A stretch of DNA of 64,000 nucleotides from Haloprofundus halobius (GCF_020097835.1 NZ_CP083669.1:35407-99406), one strand, 5' to 3'; shown: positions 54,361 to 63,865, numbered from the stretch's first letter. Numbers and translations: made by a program. The notes: generated by a model from the letters alone, not told the origin.

Positions 54361-54633
54361 ATGGGAGATGAAGACCAAGGGGAGGAGAACCGGACGTACC
54401 CGATCCACATCGGGAATACGACGATTCGGTTCGACGACCCCGTTCAGACCGCAGAGACGATTATGATCGAAGCAGGAACAGATGAGGATAAAACCGACCA
54501 GAAGTGGCTCTACGCTCTGGAAGGAAAGAACAAGCCCAAGAACACTCAGTTCGAGGACTCCGACACCGTCGACCTCAGTGACGAGAATCGGAAGTTCTTC
54601 CGAATTGTCCCGAAGGGGAGCGGTCGGTCGTGA
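54361..54633 (+). CDS. ubiquitin-like protein (multiubiquitin-domain type)
   Basis: 90 residues from ATG 54361. After a short acidic start the fold pattern is a beta-grasp: YPIHIGNTTIRFDDPVQTAE, IMIEAG, then DTVDLSDENRKFFRIVPKG, which matches the multiubiquitin (Multi_ubiq) style, including the DxVDL and FFxI motif. The tail is KGSGRS, so a Gly pair (GSG) is followed by two more residues; trimming by a JAB protease could expose the glycine. No cysteine occurs. It overlaps the E2-like gene by 4 bases. Confidence 0.75.
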   Translation: MGDEDQGEENRTYPIHIGNTTIRFDDPVQTAETIMIEAGTDEDKTDQKWLYALEGKNKPKNTQFEDSDTVDLSDENRKFFRIVPKGSGRS

Positions 54634-55121
54634 GTGAAGGCGAAACGTCGACGGGCGAGATGGATGGGCCTTCCCCACCAACCAGGCTCGCAGAAGAGAA
54701 TCTGAAACCTTCGTTTCAGAAGGCGCTTTCGGCCCTCAGAGAAAGACACACACCAGCAATCCCGGTTGGAAGACACGACGGGGAAATCGCAGTCTGGCTT
54801 GGTGAGTTCGACTTCAATGTGTATCAACACCCCTACACACCAGAGCAAGCGGAGGTGTACATTTTCCTCCCTGAGAATTTCGTCAACAGCGATCCTCACT
54901 GGGTTGTGACTGTCCCGCCAGTCGAACGTGCCGATCGGGAGGGATGGAAAGACAACAATCCGGCCCGTCGTGACCAAGACAAGTATCTTCAGAACGACTT
55001 GGGAGTCGATCAGGGAATTACCTTCAGCCTGCGGTGGTCACACCTGAATTTTAAGCCAGAAAAGCCGGAGCACGCTGTGCGTGCAATCGAAGTGATCGAC
55101 GCAGGCTTCGAAACGGGATAG
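54630..55121 (+). CDS. prokaryotic E2-like protein (family E type) without cysteine
   Basis: 163 residues from GTG 54630. The core AEVYIFLPENFVNSDPHWVV followed by TVPPVE, then FSLRWSHLNFKPE, is the prokaryotic E2 family E pattern (LPxxF..DPHW, sLxWSHLN). The whole protein has no cysteine, so a classical E2 thioester is impossible; His and other residues (DPHW, SHLN) are retained. It may position the Ubl without carrying it covalently, or the E1 may transfer directly. It lies between Ubl and JAB-E1 genes in one operon. Confidence 0.8.
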   Translation: MSEGETSTGEMDGPSPPTRLAEENLKPSFQKALSALRERHTPAIPVGRHDGEIAVWLGEFDFNVYQHPYTPEQAEVYIFLPENFVNSDPHWVVTVPPVERADREGWKDNNPARRDQDKYLQNDLGVDQGITFSLRWSHLNFKPEKPEHAVRAIEVIDAGFETG

Positions 55122-55122
55122 C

Positions 55123-56886
55123 ATGACAGGAGCGTACCGTGCCCGTGCAGTCGGTGAGAAGTCGCCACCCAGTCAGGCGGCAGAATTCCAGTTTGCGCTC
55201 AGTGAAGAGACATGGGAGACACTTGATGGATTCCTGAAGCCGCCAGAAGGCCACCATCTGCATGGTTTACCCGAGCGAGGAGCGATCGGAATCATCACCC
55301 CGAGCACGGGAGACAGAAGGACGACGTACCTGTTACAGAAGGTCGTCGAACCGGGCCCGGGAGACGTCTACTTCGACGGCCAGCTAAAGTTCCACCCAGA
55401 CTATACGCTGCGAGCAATCAACGAGGCTGCAGAAGTGGCAGGAGCGGGTCTGATCTTCATCCACACCCATCCGGGAAGCGGTGCGACTCCGTCTGGCCCC
55501 GACAAAATAGCTGACAAAGAAGAACTGTACGACATCGGTCTGAATCTCGGCTCGGAGGTCCCGCTCGCAGCGGGTATCGTGACTGATCGTCCTAACGCCG
55601 AGACTGGCCAACGCGAATGGTCGGTTCGGGCGTATGAGTTCGTCTACCCGAACTCATCAAAGGCTGAAGGGGCAAGCCGTACCGGAGAGGAAACAGGTGA
55701 GTTCACGCACGCAACAGCGGTCCGAGTTGTAGGTGAACGAATCAAAAAGCTCCCAACGATCAGGGATGCTGCTGGGCCGGCTGGTACGGGCGGAGCGATC
55801 GACTCAGAAGCTCAGGATTCTACGGTAGAGCTCTGGGGGGAACGCGGTCAACAGACGCTTGCTGGCTTCCGCGTTGGAGTCGTAGGCCTCGGCGGCGTCG
55901 GTTCGCTCCTCGCCGAACAATTAGCACGTCTCGGTGTAGAAGAAACGATCTTCGTCGACTTTGACTACCTCGAACGTGCGAACCTCAATCGGTCTTACGG
56001 CGCTACAGCTGATGATGTCGGTAAGCCGAAAGTCGAGGTGGCAAAGAAAGTCGCGGAGCGGTCGGCGACGAACCCGCGGTTCACCGCACAGGCAGAGTAC
56101 GGAAGCGTAGTCGAGGAAGACGAGGAGCACGCTTGCCTTCCACAACTGCTCGACTGCGATGTCATTATCAACGCCGCTGACACGCACTGGGTTCGATTCC
56201 TCCTCGACGAGGTCTCACATGCCCACCTCATTCCTGTTCTCGACGGGGGTACCGAGCTCATCCCGAATGACGAAAAAGATGAACTCGACATCGGGTCTGG
56301 ATCGCTTGTCTCCGCTACTGGACCAGGACATCCCTGTCTCGAGTGTACTGGCCACTGGTTCCACGGAGATGAGGAAGAAGGCGTGATTCACGACAGAGAG
56401 CCAGATGCCGCCCGTGGAGCGGGATACGTCCAAGGCCTGGATGACGGTGAAGAGCTGGCGGATGATGGTGAAGGTGATGAGCGGGCGCCCTCCGTGGCCA
56501 CGAACAACGGGCTCGTGGCATCACTCTTGGCCCTTCGTTTCCAAGCGCTTGCAGTCGGCATCACCTCACAAGCTCTCGTTGGCAGTCAGGAGTATGATGC
56601 TCTCTTTGGTATGGTTGACTGGCAAGAAGATAGCAATAATGAAAAACGGATCTCGTGCAAGGAAGCCTGCGACCGGAAAGAAGCACTCGCACGGGGAGAT
56701 CACTACGAGTTGCCGACTGAGCCCGATCCGACGTTCCGCAAGGTCCTCGAAGAATACAGAGAGGACGATCAACAGCAAAAGACCACCCCGGATGCTGAAG
56801 AGCAAACAGAGAGAAGCGTGTTTCAGCGCATTACGGCGTATGTCGCTCGTCTCGTGAACCGAAGTTCGAAGGAATCGTCTCAGTAG
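55123..56886 (+). CDS. JAB deubiquitinase-like and E1-like fusion protein
   Basis: 587 residues. Residues 20-175 are a JAMM metalloprotease domain: Glu51 (LPERGAIGII), then HTHPGSGATPSGPD (H114, H116, S124, D127), a perfect HxHx7Sx2D motif. Residues about 235-520 are a ThiF/E1 domain: VGVVGLGGVGSLLAEQLARL (nucleotide loop 255-260), VDFDYLERANLNRSY, DVIINAADTHWVRFLL. Cysteines C405/C408 (CLEC) and C512/C516 (CKEAC) may bind zinc; C338 and C345 are other candidates for catalysis. JAB would trim the Ubl or remove it from targets; E1 would adenylate it. It begins 1 base after the E2 stop. Confidence 0.9.
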   Translation: MTGAYRARAVGEKSPPSQAAEFQFALSEETWETLDGFLKPPEGHHLHGLPERGAIGIITPSTGDRRTTYLLQKVVEPGPGDVYFDGQLKFHPDYTLRAINEAAEVAGAGLIFIHTHPGSGATPSGPDKIADKEELYDIGLNLGSEVPLAAGIVTDRPNAETGQREWSVRAYEFVYPNSSKAEGASRTGEETGEFTHATAVRVVGERIKKLPTIRDAAGPAGTGGAIDSEAQDSTVELWGERGQQTLAGFRVGVVGLGGVGSLLAEQLARLGVEETIFVDFDYLERANLNRSYGATADDVGKPKVEVAKKVAERSATNPRFTAQAEYGSVVEEDEEHACLPQLLDCDVIINAADTHWVRFLLDEVSHAHLIPVLDGGTELIPNDEKDELDIGSGSLVSATGPGHPCLECTGHWFHGDEEEGVIHDREPDAARGAGYVQGLDDGEELADDGEGDERAPSVATNNGLVASLLALRFQALAVGITSQALVGSQEYDALFGMVDWQEDSNNEKRISCKEACDRKEALARGDHYELPTEPDPTFRKVLEEYREDDQQQKTTPDAEEQTERSVFQRITAYVARLVNRSSKESSQ

Positions 56887-56918
56887 AGCGAGAATAGACA
56901 ACCACAATACAAGATCAC

Positions 56919-59396
56919 GTGAATCGAGAACCGTCCGTGGAGAAGACAATCGAGTGGCTTAGAGACCGCCCCTACTACGAGGGTCAAATCACCCATCAAG
57001 AGCGAACGCCAGGGGCCTCGGCCGAAACCTCACCAATCGATCTTGATCACCGGTTAGCGAGCGCACTCTCTCGTCACGATATCAACGAACTCTTCCAACA
57101 CCAAGCGGACGCAATCGAAGTCGTCCGAGACGGAGGCAATGTCGTGCTCGCTACTCCGACGGCTAGCGGTAAGAGTCTCGCCTATACGGTGCCAGCACTC
57201 GAACGCGCTCTTGATCACCACGGTAAGACGCTCTATATCGCACCGATGAACGCTCTGATTAACGATCAAAGGGATACCATCTCCAAGATTGCTGCAGATC
57301 TTGAGGGAAGTCAGAGCGTCGACGTTGCGACATATACAGGACTACTGACGGACTCCGAGAAACGCGAAGTCTGGGCCCGCCAACCAGATGTTCTCTTGAC
57401 CACCCCCGATATGATCCATAAAAGTTTGCTCCCATATTCTAAATCACCAAAACACTGGAAGTGGCTCTTCCAACAGCTTGAGACGGTCGTCGTCGACGAA
57501 GTACACGAGTTCCGAGGGATATTCGGAAGCCACGTCTCACTTATTTTCCGTCGTCTCTCACGTTTGGCAGAGTACTACGATTCTACTCCCCAGTACATCT
57601 GCTGCTCTGCAACTATCGGGAATCCAATCGAACACGCAGCAGCAGTCACCGGACAGCAACCTAGCCAGTTCTCACTAATCAACGACGATGCCAGTGCGAC
57701 AGGCCCTCGCCAGTGGGTATTCTGGAATCCTCCGCTAAGAGAAGACGAGGAACCGGAGGCAGAATCGGCGACAGCCGACGGACTGCCTTCAAATACAGAA
57801 GGCAATTCTGAAGCGAGTCCATCACCATCAAGCGCGGTTGAAGTACCCCACCACAACGAGATTATAGGCGGAGAGCGCCGTTCCCATCACCCAGAAACGG
57901 TGCGGTTGTTCTGCGATCTTGTTCAACAAGGGTATCAAACGCTCGTCTTCACACGGGCCAGACAGGGAACCGAGCAGTACGCAAACTGGTGCGATAGCAA
58001 ACTTCGAAAGCGTGGTGAACACGAGCTAGCAGACCAGGTTACTGCATACCACTCAGCACTCCAAGACGAGCGTCGGACCACCATCGAGGCAGGGCTTCGC
58101 GATGGATCCATTCGAGGTGTCTGGAGTACGAACGCACTCGAGCTCGGCATCGATGTCGGCAGTCTTGACGTCGTCCTTCTTGATGGGCATCCAGGAACGA
58201 GCATGAGCACATTCCAGCGCGCGGGGCGGGCAGGACGTGGAGAAAATCCGAGTCTCGTTGTCCTCGTAGCAAGCCCGAATCCGTTAGACCAGTACTGTAT
58301 GGCGAATCCGGATCTCCTGTTCGACGGTGACCCTGAACAAGCAGCAGTAAACCCCGCAAACACCCAAATACTAGATGACCACGTCTGCTGTGCGGCTCAA
58401 GAGCTGTTCCTGCGCACCAGTGACGACACCTACTTCGGCGCTGAATATTCGACGACTGTAGCGTCTCTTGATGACGCGGACCAATTAGAGCGATTTAGCT
58501 CTCGAACCGGTCCCCGGTGGAAGTACATGGGAGAGGACAGCCCGCAACACACGATGGACATCCGCTCTATCGATGATCGGCAAATCGAACTCTATGATAG
58601 ACTGCGTGATAGGACACTCACCTCGCTGCCGTTTGGCGATGCGCTTCGTGATGCACACCCCGGTGCAATCTATCATCATCAAAAGGAGTCATACCGTGTG
58701 ACAGAGGCAGAATTCGATGCTGACCGTGTGCTCCTGAAGTCCGTGAATACGATGGGGTATACCCGTCCACTCACTGAGAAACGAATTACTATCGAAGAGG
58801 AGCTCAAGACGGGCGGTCTCGCCTCGCGGGAGACCGTCTCTATTGGATTTGCGGATCTCACGGTTGCCGAAGAAGTGACGGGATACATGCTCTATGACCA
58901 CCCATCAGATGAGGACGGCGTCGAGCGGGCTTTCGACGATCCGCTTCCTGAACGGACAATTCGCACCCGTGGGCTCTATTTCACAATTCCGCCGCAGATC
59001 GAGCAGGACATCAAAGCTGCGAGTGAGGAAGAGGACGGATTTCTCGCGAGTATCCACGCTCTGGAGCACGCACTAATCTCTTTGTTCCCACTCGAGATTC
59101 TATGTGCTCGTCGCGATGTTGGTGGGCTCTCGACCGAGTATCATCCGCACACTGGATGGAGCACGATTTTCGTCCACGATGGTCATCCGGGTGGAGTCGG
59201 ACTTACTCGAGAAGCGTTCGAGAAGCTGGAGACAATGCTTGAGCGCACGTTGGAAATGCTCTCTAGCTGTCCCTGTGAAGACGGGTGTCCATCGTGCGTT
59301 CACTCGCCGCAATGTGGGAATGCGAATCGGACGCTAAACAAGCAGCTCGCAATCCGTCTTCTGAAGCAACTGTTAGGGGTTCCTGTTCAGCCATAG
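56919..59396 (+). CDS. DUF1998 DEAD-box helicase (YprA/MrfA-like), copy 1
   Basis: 825 residues from GTG. Motif I ATPTASGKS (about 79-87), motif II VVVDEVHEF (about 191-199), ICCSATIGNPIEHA (III), WSTNALELGIDVGSLDVVLL, QRAGRAGRG (VI). The C-terminal DUF1998 region ends with CPCEDGCPSCVHSPQCGNAN, the four-cysteine site of MrfA/Hrq1-type helicases. Bacillus MrfA with exonuclease MrfB repairs mitomycin-type lesions. It starts 32 bases after the E1 gene and is probably co-transcribed with it. Confidence 0.85.
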   Translation: MNREPSVEKTIEWLRDRPYYEGQITHQERTPGASAETSPIDLDHRLASALSRHDINELFQHQADAIEVVRDGGNVVLATPTASGKSLAYTVPALERALDHHGKTLYIAPMNALINDQRDTISKIAADLEGSQSVDVATYTGLLTDSEKREVWARQPDVLLTTPDMIHKSLLPYSKSPKHWKWLFQQLETVVVDEVHEFRGIFGSHVSLIFRRLSRLAEYYDSTPQYICCSATIGNPIEHAAAVTGQQPSQFSLINDDASATGPRQWVFWNPPLREDEEPEAESATADGLPSNTEGNSEASPSPSSAVEVPHHNEIIGGERRSHHPETVRLFCDLVQQGYQTLVFTRARQGTEQYANWCDSKLRKRGEHELADQVTAYHSALQDERRTTIEAGLRDGSIRGVWSTNALELGIDVGSLDVVLLDGHPGTSMSTFQRAGRAGRGENPSLVVLVASPNPLDQYCMANPDLLFDGDPEQAAVNPANTQILDDHVCCAAQELFLRTSDDTYFGAEYSTTVASLDDADQLERFSSRTGPRWKYMGEDSPQHTMDIRSIDDRQIELYDRLRDRTLTSLPFGDALRDAHPGAIYHHQKESYRVTEAEFDADRVLLKSVNTMGYTRPLTEKRITIEEELKTGGLASRETVSIGFADLTVAEEVTGYMLYDHPSDEDGVERAFDDPLPERTIRTRGLYFTIPPQIEQDIKAASEEEDGFLASIHALEHALISLFPLEILCARRDVGGLSTEYHPHTGWSTIFVHDGHPGGVGLTREAFEKLETMLERTLEMLSSCPCEDGCPSCVHSPQCGNANRTLNKQLAIRLLKQLLGVPVQP

Positions 59397-59544
59397 GGAA
59401 GACTATAGTCCGTCATTTCAGTACTCTATAGACCTACTGGCCGGTGAGAGCATAGAGATTGATAGCTACCACGGATCCCAGTAGAGATACTTTTGAATTC
59501 GTCTAAGTTCTGAGATAGGGACATCGCAGAGTCGCTAGTCAGAA

Positions 59545-59552
59545 AGTATAAG
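59545..59552 (+). promoter_or_regulatory. TATA box upstream of the MrfB-like gene
   Basis: AGTATAAG about 28 bases before an ATG at 59577 (the leader ORF), in the 252-base gap between helicase 1 and the exonuclease gene. Confidence 0.45.
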
Positions 59553-59576
59553 CCAGAGGGTTCCGATAGTGAGTGT

Positions 59577-59645
59577 ATGACCAACACGCGAAACGAGGGA
59601 CACCCTACCTATAGCCGACTGGGACAGGGAACAACCACCCGCTGA
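59577..59645 (+). other. 22-codon leader ORF, in frame with the MrfB-like gene
   Basis: ATG 59577 begins MTNTRNEGHPTYSRLGQGTT and ends with TGA at 59643-59645, one codon before the ATG at 59649. The two are in the same frame. It is positioned at the expected leaderless start. It may be a leader peptide or an N-terminal extension cut off by a nonsense change. Confidence 0.4.
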
Positions 59646-59648
59646 GAC

Positions 59649-61106
59649 ATGGCGGGCGACCTTGGAGTACGTCTGCTTGCTCTTCGGTGTGACGCGCTAG
59701 TCGACGCTACGACGACCGCCATCGAAGATCTCGTGGATTACTTCGATGCGGATCTCATCTACATTGTCGAAGAAAAGCTGGACATGCGAACGGTGAGCAC
59801 TGTCGAACGGACTGCTTCATGTCCGGTAATTCACACTCGGCGTAGCGCTGTTCACACCGAGACTGTTGCCGGGATCACCGTGTCCATCGTCAGTTCGCTC
59901 GACTTCATCGGTGGGGCCTCTACCGCTAGTGGACAAGGACTCCCAGACGACGTCGACTACGTCATCTGTGATGAGATCCAGACGAACGCCGACTCAGTCA
60001 CATTGGAGGTCTCGCTCGATGGCCTCGAACACCTTGCTCGCTTCCAACACCGAACTGACCGAGAAGCGACGTTCCTCACCGGAGCCATGGAGGCTAGTTA
60101 CGATTTCGTGTGGAAGGCCGACGTCAACGACGAGAGCGTTCGCCTTCCCGTCCGCGGGCTTGCTCCAACCCGTCGGCAAGGGGCACCCGAACTCGCCTGC
60201 ATTTCGCTTGATGTGGGCGGCCGCATCGCTGTGTCCACGACCCCAGCGGATAAATTCGGCCTCCGAGCGCTCTCGGGTGTGGGCAAGGGAACCGCCCCGA
60301 AGCTCTCTCGGAATGGGTATGAGACGCGTGACGACGTCGCAGCCGCGACGGAACGCGATCTTCGTGAGGTTCGAGGTATCGGTGAGTCGAAAGCGCAGAG
60401 CATCCGCCAGAGCGCCCACGCGTTGTCCGAAGGATGCGTCATCCGTCTCACAGACGAAGCCGTCCCCGCAGCAGACTACAGTCCGCTGTTCATTGATATC
60501 GAGACTGACGGCCTCAACCCGAGTATCATCTGGCTCATCGGAGTCTACGACCCTGAAACAGACGAGTACGTTGACTTCATCGATACGGAACCGTCGCGAG
60601 ACAACCCAGGGAAAGCCACCCGAGAGTTTGTTTCGTGGCTAGCCAGCGAGTACGATCGCACGTCCCTCATCGCGTGGAACGGCCACAACTTCGACTTCAA
60701 ACACCTCAGCCGATTCATCCGAGGACACGCACCGGAGTACGCAGACTACTGGTCGGACTCCGTGTTCGAGTACGACCTGTTCGATTGGGCCGTGCGAAAA
60801 GACAACGCCATCCTCCCCGGTCGGACGAACCGGGTCGAAGACGTCGCTGAGGCTCTCGGGCATGGGCGCGACTCGGCTGCTGCCGCCGTGGATGGGAAAT
60901 CACTGGCGAAGACCATCCAGCGGCTTCTCGTATCTCCAGAGCGCGCTCGTGACGTAGACTGGGACACTGCTCGGGCATACTGTGAGGCAGACGTCCGTGA
61001 GCTGGCTGCAGTCTACGAATCCATCGCTGAGGCAACACCCGGCCACAAGCGTACCAGCGCTCCTGCTGATGAAAACACCACACAAACCGGACTCATGGAC
61101 TTCTAA
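59649..61106 (+). CDS. YprB/MrfB-like exonuclease with helix-hairpin-helix
   Basis: 485 residues. Residues 1-190 are an unrecognised alpha/beta domain (VRLLALRCDALVDATTTAIE). Residues 205-260 hold helix-hairpin-helix motifs (LSGVGKGTAPKLSRNGYET, LREVRGIGESKAQSI). The C-terminal 200 are a DEDD exonuclease of the YprB type: LFIDIETDGL (D283, E285), IAWNGHNFDFKHL, and AYCEADVRELAAV. MrfB-type nucleases follow a MrfA helicase and excise damage. It sits between the two DUF1998 helicases, 2 bases before the second. Confidence 0.8.
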   Translation: MAGDLGVRLLALRCDALVDATTTAIEDLVDYFDADLIYIVEEKLDMRTVSTVERTASCPVIHTRRSAVHTETVAGITVSIVSSLDFIGGASTASGQGLPDDVDYVICDEIQTNADSVTLEVSLDGLEHLARFQHRTDREATFLTGAMEASYDFVWKADVNDESVRLPVRGLAPTRRQGAPELACISLDVGGRIAVSTTPADKFGLRALSGVGKGTAPKLSRNGYETRDDVAAATERDLREVRGIGESKAQSIRQSAHALSEGCVIRLTDEAVPAADYSPLFIDIETDGLNPSIIWLIGVYDPETDEYVDFIDTEPSRDNPGKATREFVSWLASEYDRTSLIAWNGHNFDFKHLSRFIRGHAPEYADYWSDSVFEYDLFDWAVRKDNAILPGRTNRVEDVAEALGHGRDSAAAAVDGKSLAKTIQRLLVSPERARDVDWDTARAYCEADVRELAAVYESIAEATPGHKRTSAPADENTTQTGLMDF

Positions 61107-61108
61107 CA

Positions 61109-63676
61109 ATGCACGACGACCACGATACCGACCACAGCCAGACAGACCTCACGACCAGCTCGAAGGACAACACCAACAACGGTGACATCGATTTCGAGAC
61201 TGACATCCTCCAACTCACCGGCGAGGAACTCGAGAGTACCTATCCAAATAACCGCTACTTCGGGCAAGTTCATGAGAACTTCGAGATTCCTGCTCGTGAG
61301 GAACAGACTGTTCCAGCAGGGGATGTGCTTCCGCCCAAGATCGCTCGAAACCTCGAATTCGACCCGTGGAGCCACCAAGCAGAGGCTCTCCAGGTGCTCG
61401 GCCGCGGTGACAACGTGTGTGTGGCGACTAGTACATCCTCGGGGAAGACGCTGGTCTACGGTCTTCACATCGCTCGTCAATACCTTGAGAATCCAGAGAC
61501 GCGGTCGCTTATCGTTTATCCGACAAAGGCGCTCAGTCGCGACCAGGAGCAAGAACTCAACGAGTTCCTTCGTAACACGCTTGGGCTGGATATCAGTGTC
61601 GGCGTTTACGATGGTGACACGAAGAGCGAGGAAAAGTCTCGCATCCGCGATGAGTGCAACGTCGTAATCACGAACTTCGTCGGGCTGAATCAGTATTTGG
61701 AGAGTCACCACCTGTGGGCAGACTTCCACTCCAACTGCTCGCTAGTCGTTATCGACGAAGCCCACATGTGGACTGGCCTTGGTGGGATGCACGTCGCTTG
61801 GATCCTCCGACGCGCCCAACGGATCATCGATTACTACGGCGGCGATCCGCAATACGTCCTCACGACGGCGACGATCGGCAATCCTGCCGAACACGCTCTC
61901 GCACTCACGGGAGAGCCTGCGGCGGTCGTCGACGAAGATGGATCACCACGAGGCATCCGTCACCTCGTCTTCTGGGATCCTCCAATGAGTGGTGATGACG
62001 GTCTCACCGACGACATTGACTCTCCGGCGCTGTCGAAGCGTCCGGCGACGGTCGAAGCCCCGGAAGTGTGGGCGCATATGTGCCAGAAGAACGTTCAGTC
62101 GCTCTTGTTCTGTGACTCGCGAAAGCTCACCGAACTGTCCGTCAATCGCGCGAAGCGGTTCATCAGCGATCCAGAGAACCGATATCAGGGGAGACCGGAC
62201 TTCGCATCCTACCACGCCGGACACGGTAAACAGTCGCGTCGGGGGACAGAGTACCAACTCAAAGAAGGACAGCTCGATGGCGTCTCGACGACAAGTGCCC
62301 TGGAGGTCGGCATCAATATCGGGGGCGTCGATGGGACCGTCCTCATGGGCTATCCGGGGTCGCGGCAGTCGTTCTGGCAACGAATCGGTCGATCGGGCAG
62401 AGGGACGCGAGATGCGCTCTCTGTGTTCGTCCCGAGTCACTCCACGCTCGACCAGTATATTCTCCAGCACCCGGAGTACGTGCTCGAAGAAGACCACGAG
62501 AGCGCCGTCGTCGACCTTGACAACAATCCGGTGTACCTCCAGCAACTCAACTGTGCCGCGCAGGAACTCCCTCTCACGCGCGATGACGCGGAGGATTTCG
62601 GAGGCGAGGAACGACTGGAGCGTGCCGTCGAATACGGTCGACGGAACGGCGACCTCGAAGGATCTCTCGACAGCGGCGTGATGTACGCTCATCGCGACCG
62701 CCCGCAGGACGCGATCAGCCTGTACTCCTCTGGAGGAAACACTTTCGACGTCCGGCTAGCTGGTGATGGGTCGATTGATCATCAACCAATCGGTCGTGAC
62801 CGGGCCTACAGAGACTACCACGAGGGCGCAACTGTTCTCCACCAGGGCGAGCAGTATCAAGTCGTCGAACTTCGAGAAGACATTCCTCAGCCGTACATCT
62901 CACTTGAGAAAGCGAACGTGAGCTACTACACCCAGTCCCAGGGCCAGGTCAACATCTACGACACGGTCGTCGAGGACTCGCGCGAAGTCGGGCCGTTCAC
63001 GCTCAATTGGGGGTATGGAACGGTATCTGTCCACTATAGCACGTACCTCAAGCGAGAAATCGGAAGCGGGGACGTACTCGAGCTGGGTAATGAAACTGGT
63101 GTGCCCCCGTTAGAAATGCGAACCCAGCTGTGTTGGGCCGAGACTCCCAACGACATCGAACGGGCGATGCTTAACAAGCACTCGGAGTACCATAATCCGG
63201 AGTGTATCAATCTCCCACCGAGGCTTCACGGCTACCTTGGAGGCATCCACGCCGTCGAGCACGCCATGATTGCCGTATCGCCACTTGAGCTGAAAGTCGA
63301 TGGCGGTGACATCGGGGGTCTCGCGACCAATCGTCTTCCTGGTAATCCCGACAAGAGTGGATGGTTTATCTACGACGGTATCGAGGGAGGTCTCGGGTTT
63401 TCGCGGTCGATTTACGAACACTTCGAAGACGTGGCCCGACGTGCTCACGATCTCATCGTCGACTGTTCGTGCGGTCGTGATGAAGGTTGCCCGGCCTGTA
63501 CAATGGACGACCGTTGTGGTAATGACAACCGCCCGCTGTACTCTCCAGCAGCTGCAGATGTTCTTGAGCATCTGCTTGCCGATCAGGATGTCGATGACCT
63601 CGATGAACATCTACCGGAGACGGATAGCGAAGTACATCCTGTCGATGAACAGCGACCACCTGCTTCGATTTCATGA
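61109..63676 (+). CDS. DUF1998 DEAH-box helicase (YprA/MrfA-like), copy 2
   Basis: 855 residues. Motif I ATSTSSGKT (about 106-114), motif II VVIDEAHMW (about 213-221), LTTATIGNPAEHAL (III), STTSALEVGINIGGVDGTVL, QRIGRSGRG (VI). The C-terminal end holds CSCGRDEGCPACTMDDRCGN, the DUF1998-type cysteine site. It is clearly homologous to copy 1 but diverged. It starts 2 bases after the exonuclease gene, so exonuclease and helicase are co-produced. Confidence 0.85.
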   Translation: MHDDHDTDHSQTDLTTSSKDNTNNGDIDFETDILQLTGEELESTYPNNRYFGQVHENFEIPAREEQTVPAGDVLPPKIARNLEFDPWSHQAEALQVLGRGDNVCVATSTSSGKTLVYGLHIARQYLENPETRSLIVYPTKALSRDQEQELNEFLRNTLGLDISVGVYDGDTKSEEKSRIRDECNVVITNFVGLNQYLESHHLWADFHSNCSLVVIDEAHMWTGLGGMHVAWILRRAQRIIDYYGGDPQYVLTTATIGNPAEHALALTGEPAAVVDEDGSPRGIRHLVFWDPPMSGDDGLTDDIDSPALSKRPATVEAPEVWAHMCQKNVQSLLFCDSRKLTELSVNRAKRFISDPENRYQGRPDFASYHAGHGKQSRRGTEYQLKEGQLDGVSTTSALEVGINIGGVDGTVLMGYPGSRQSFWQRIGRSGRGTRDALSVFVPSHSTLDQYILQHPEYVLEEDHESAVVDLDNNPVYLQQLNCAAQELPLTRDDAEDFGGEERLERAVEYGRRNGDLEGSLDSGVMYAHRDRPQDAISLYSSGGNTFDVRLAGDGSIDHQPIGRDRAYRDYHEGATVLHQGEQYQVVELREDIPQPYISLEKANVSYYTQSQGQVNIYDTVVEDSREVGPFTLNWGYGTVSVHYSTYLKREIGSGDVLELGNETGVPPLEMRTQLCWAETPNDIERAMLNKHSEYHNPECINLPPRLHGYLGGIHAVEHAMIAVSPLELKVDGGDIGGLATNRLPGNPDKSGWFIYDGIEGGLGFSRSIYEHFEDVARRAHDLIVDCSCGRDEGCPACTMDDRCGNDNRPLYSPAAADVLEHLLADQDVDDLDEHLPETDSEVHPVDEQRPPASIS

Positions 63677-63865
63677 GTCACACCCTTTTCAGTTTACGGT
63701 AGCTTCTTGAATCACCCACTCTGTGTGCCGAATCACTTCCCATCGGCGACGATAAAGAGGTCTGTGAGAAGCGAGCGTTGAACTTTGAGACAGCATAACC
63801 TTCGACAATAACGTACTCGTGGCCCGCTTGTGTGACCCCCTCGAGCAGTTGATGAGCGTGTCACT
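63677..63865. other. end region without a clear gene
   Basis: Past the second helicase I see no convincing coding region or repeat up to the possible partial gene at 63866. Confidence 0.5.

Noticed and set aside
63300..63710. 136-codon frame at the end of helicase 2
   Set aside because: It overlaps the DUF1998 region in another frame, whose cysteine motif is clear.
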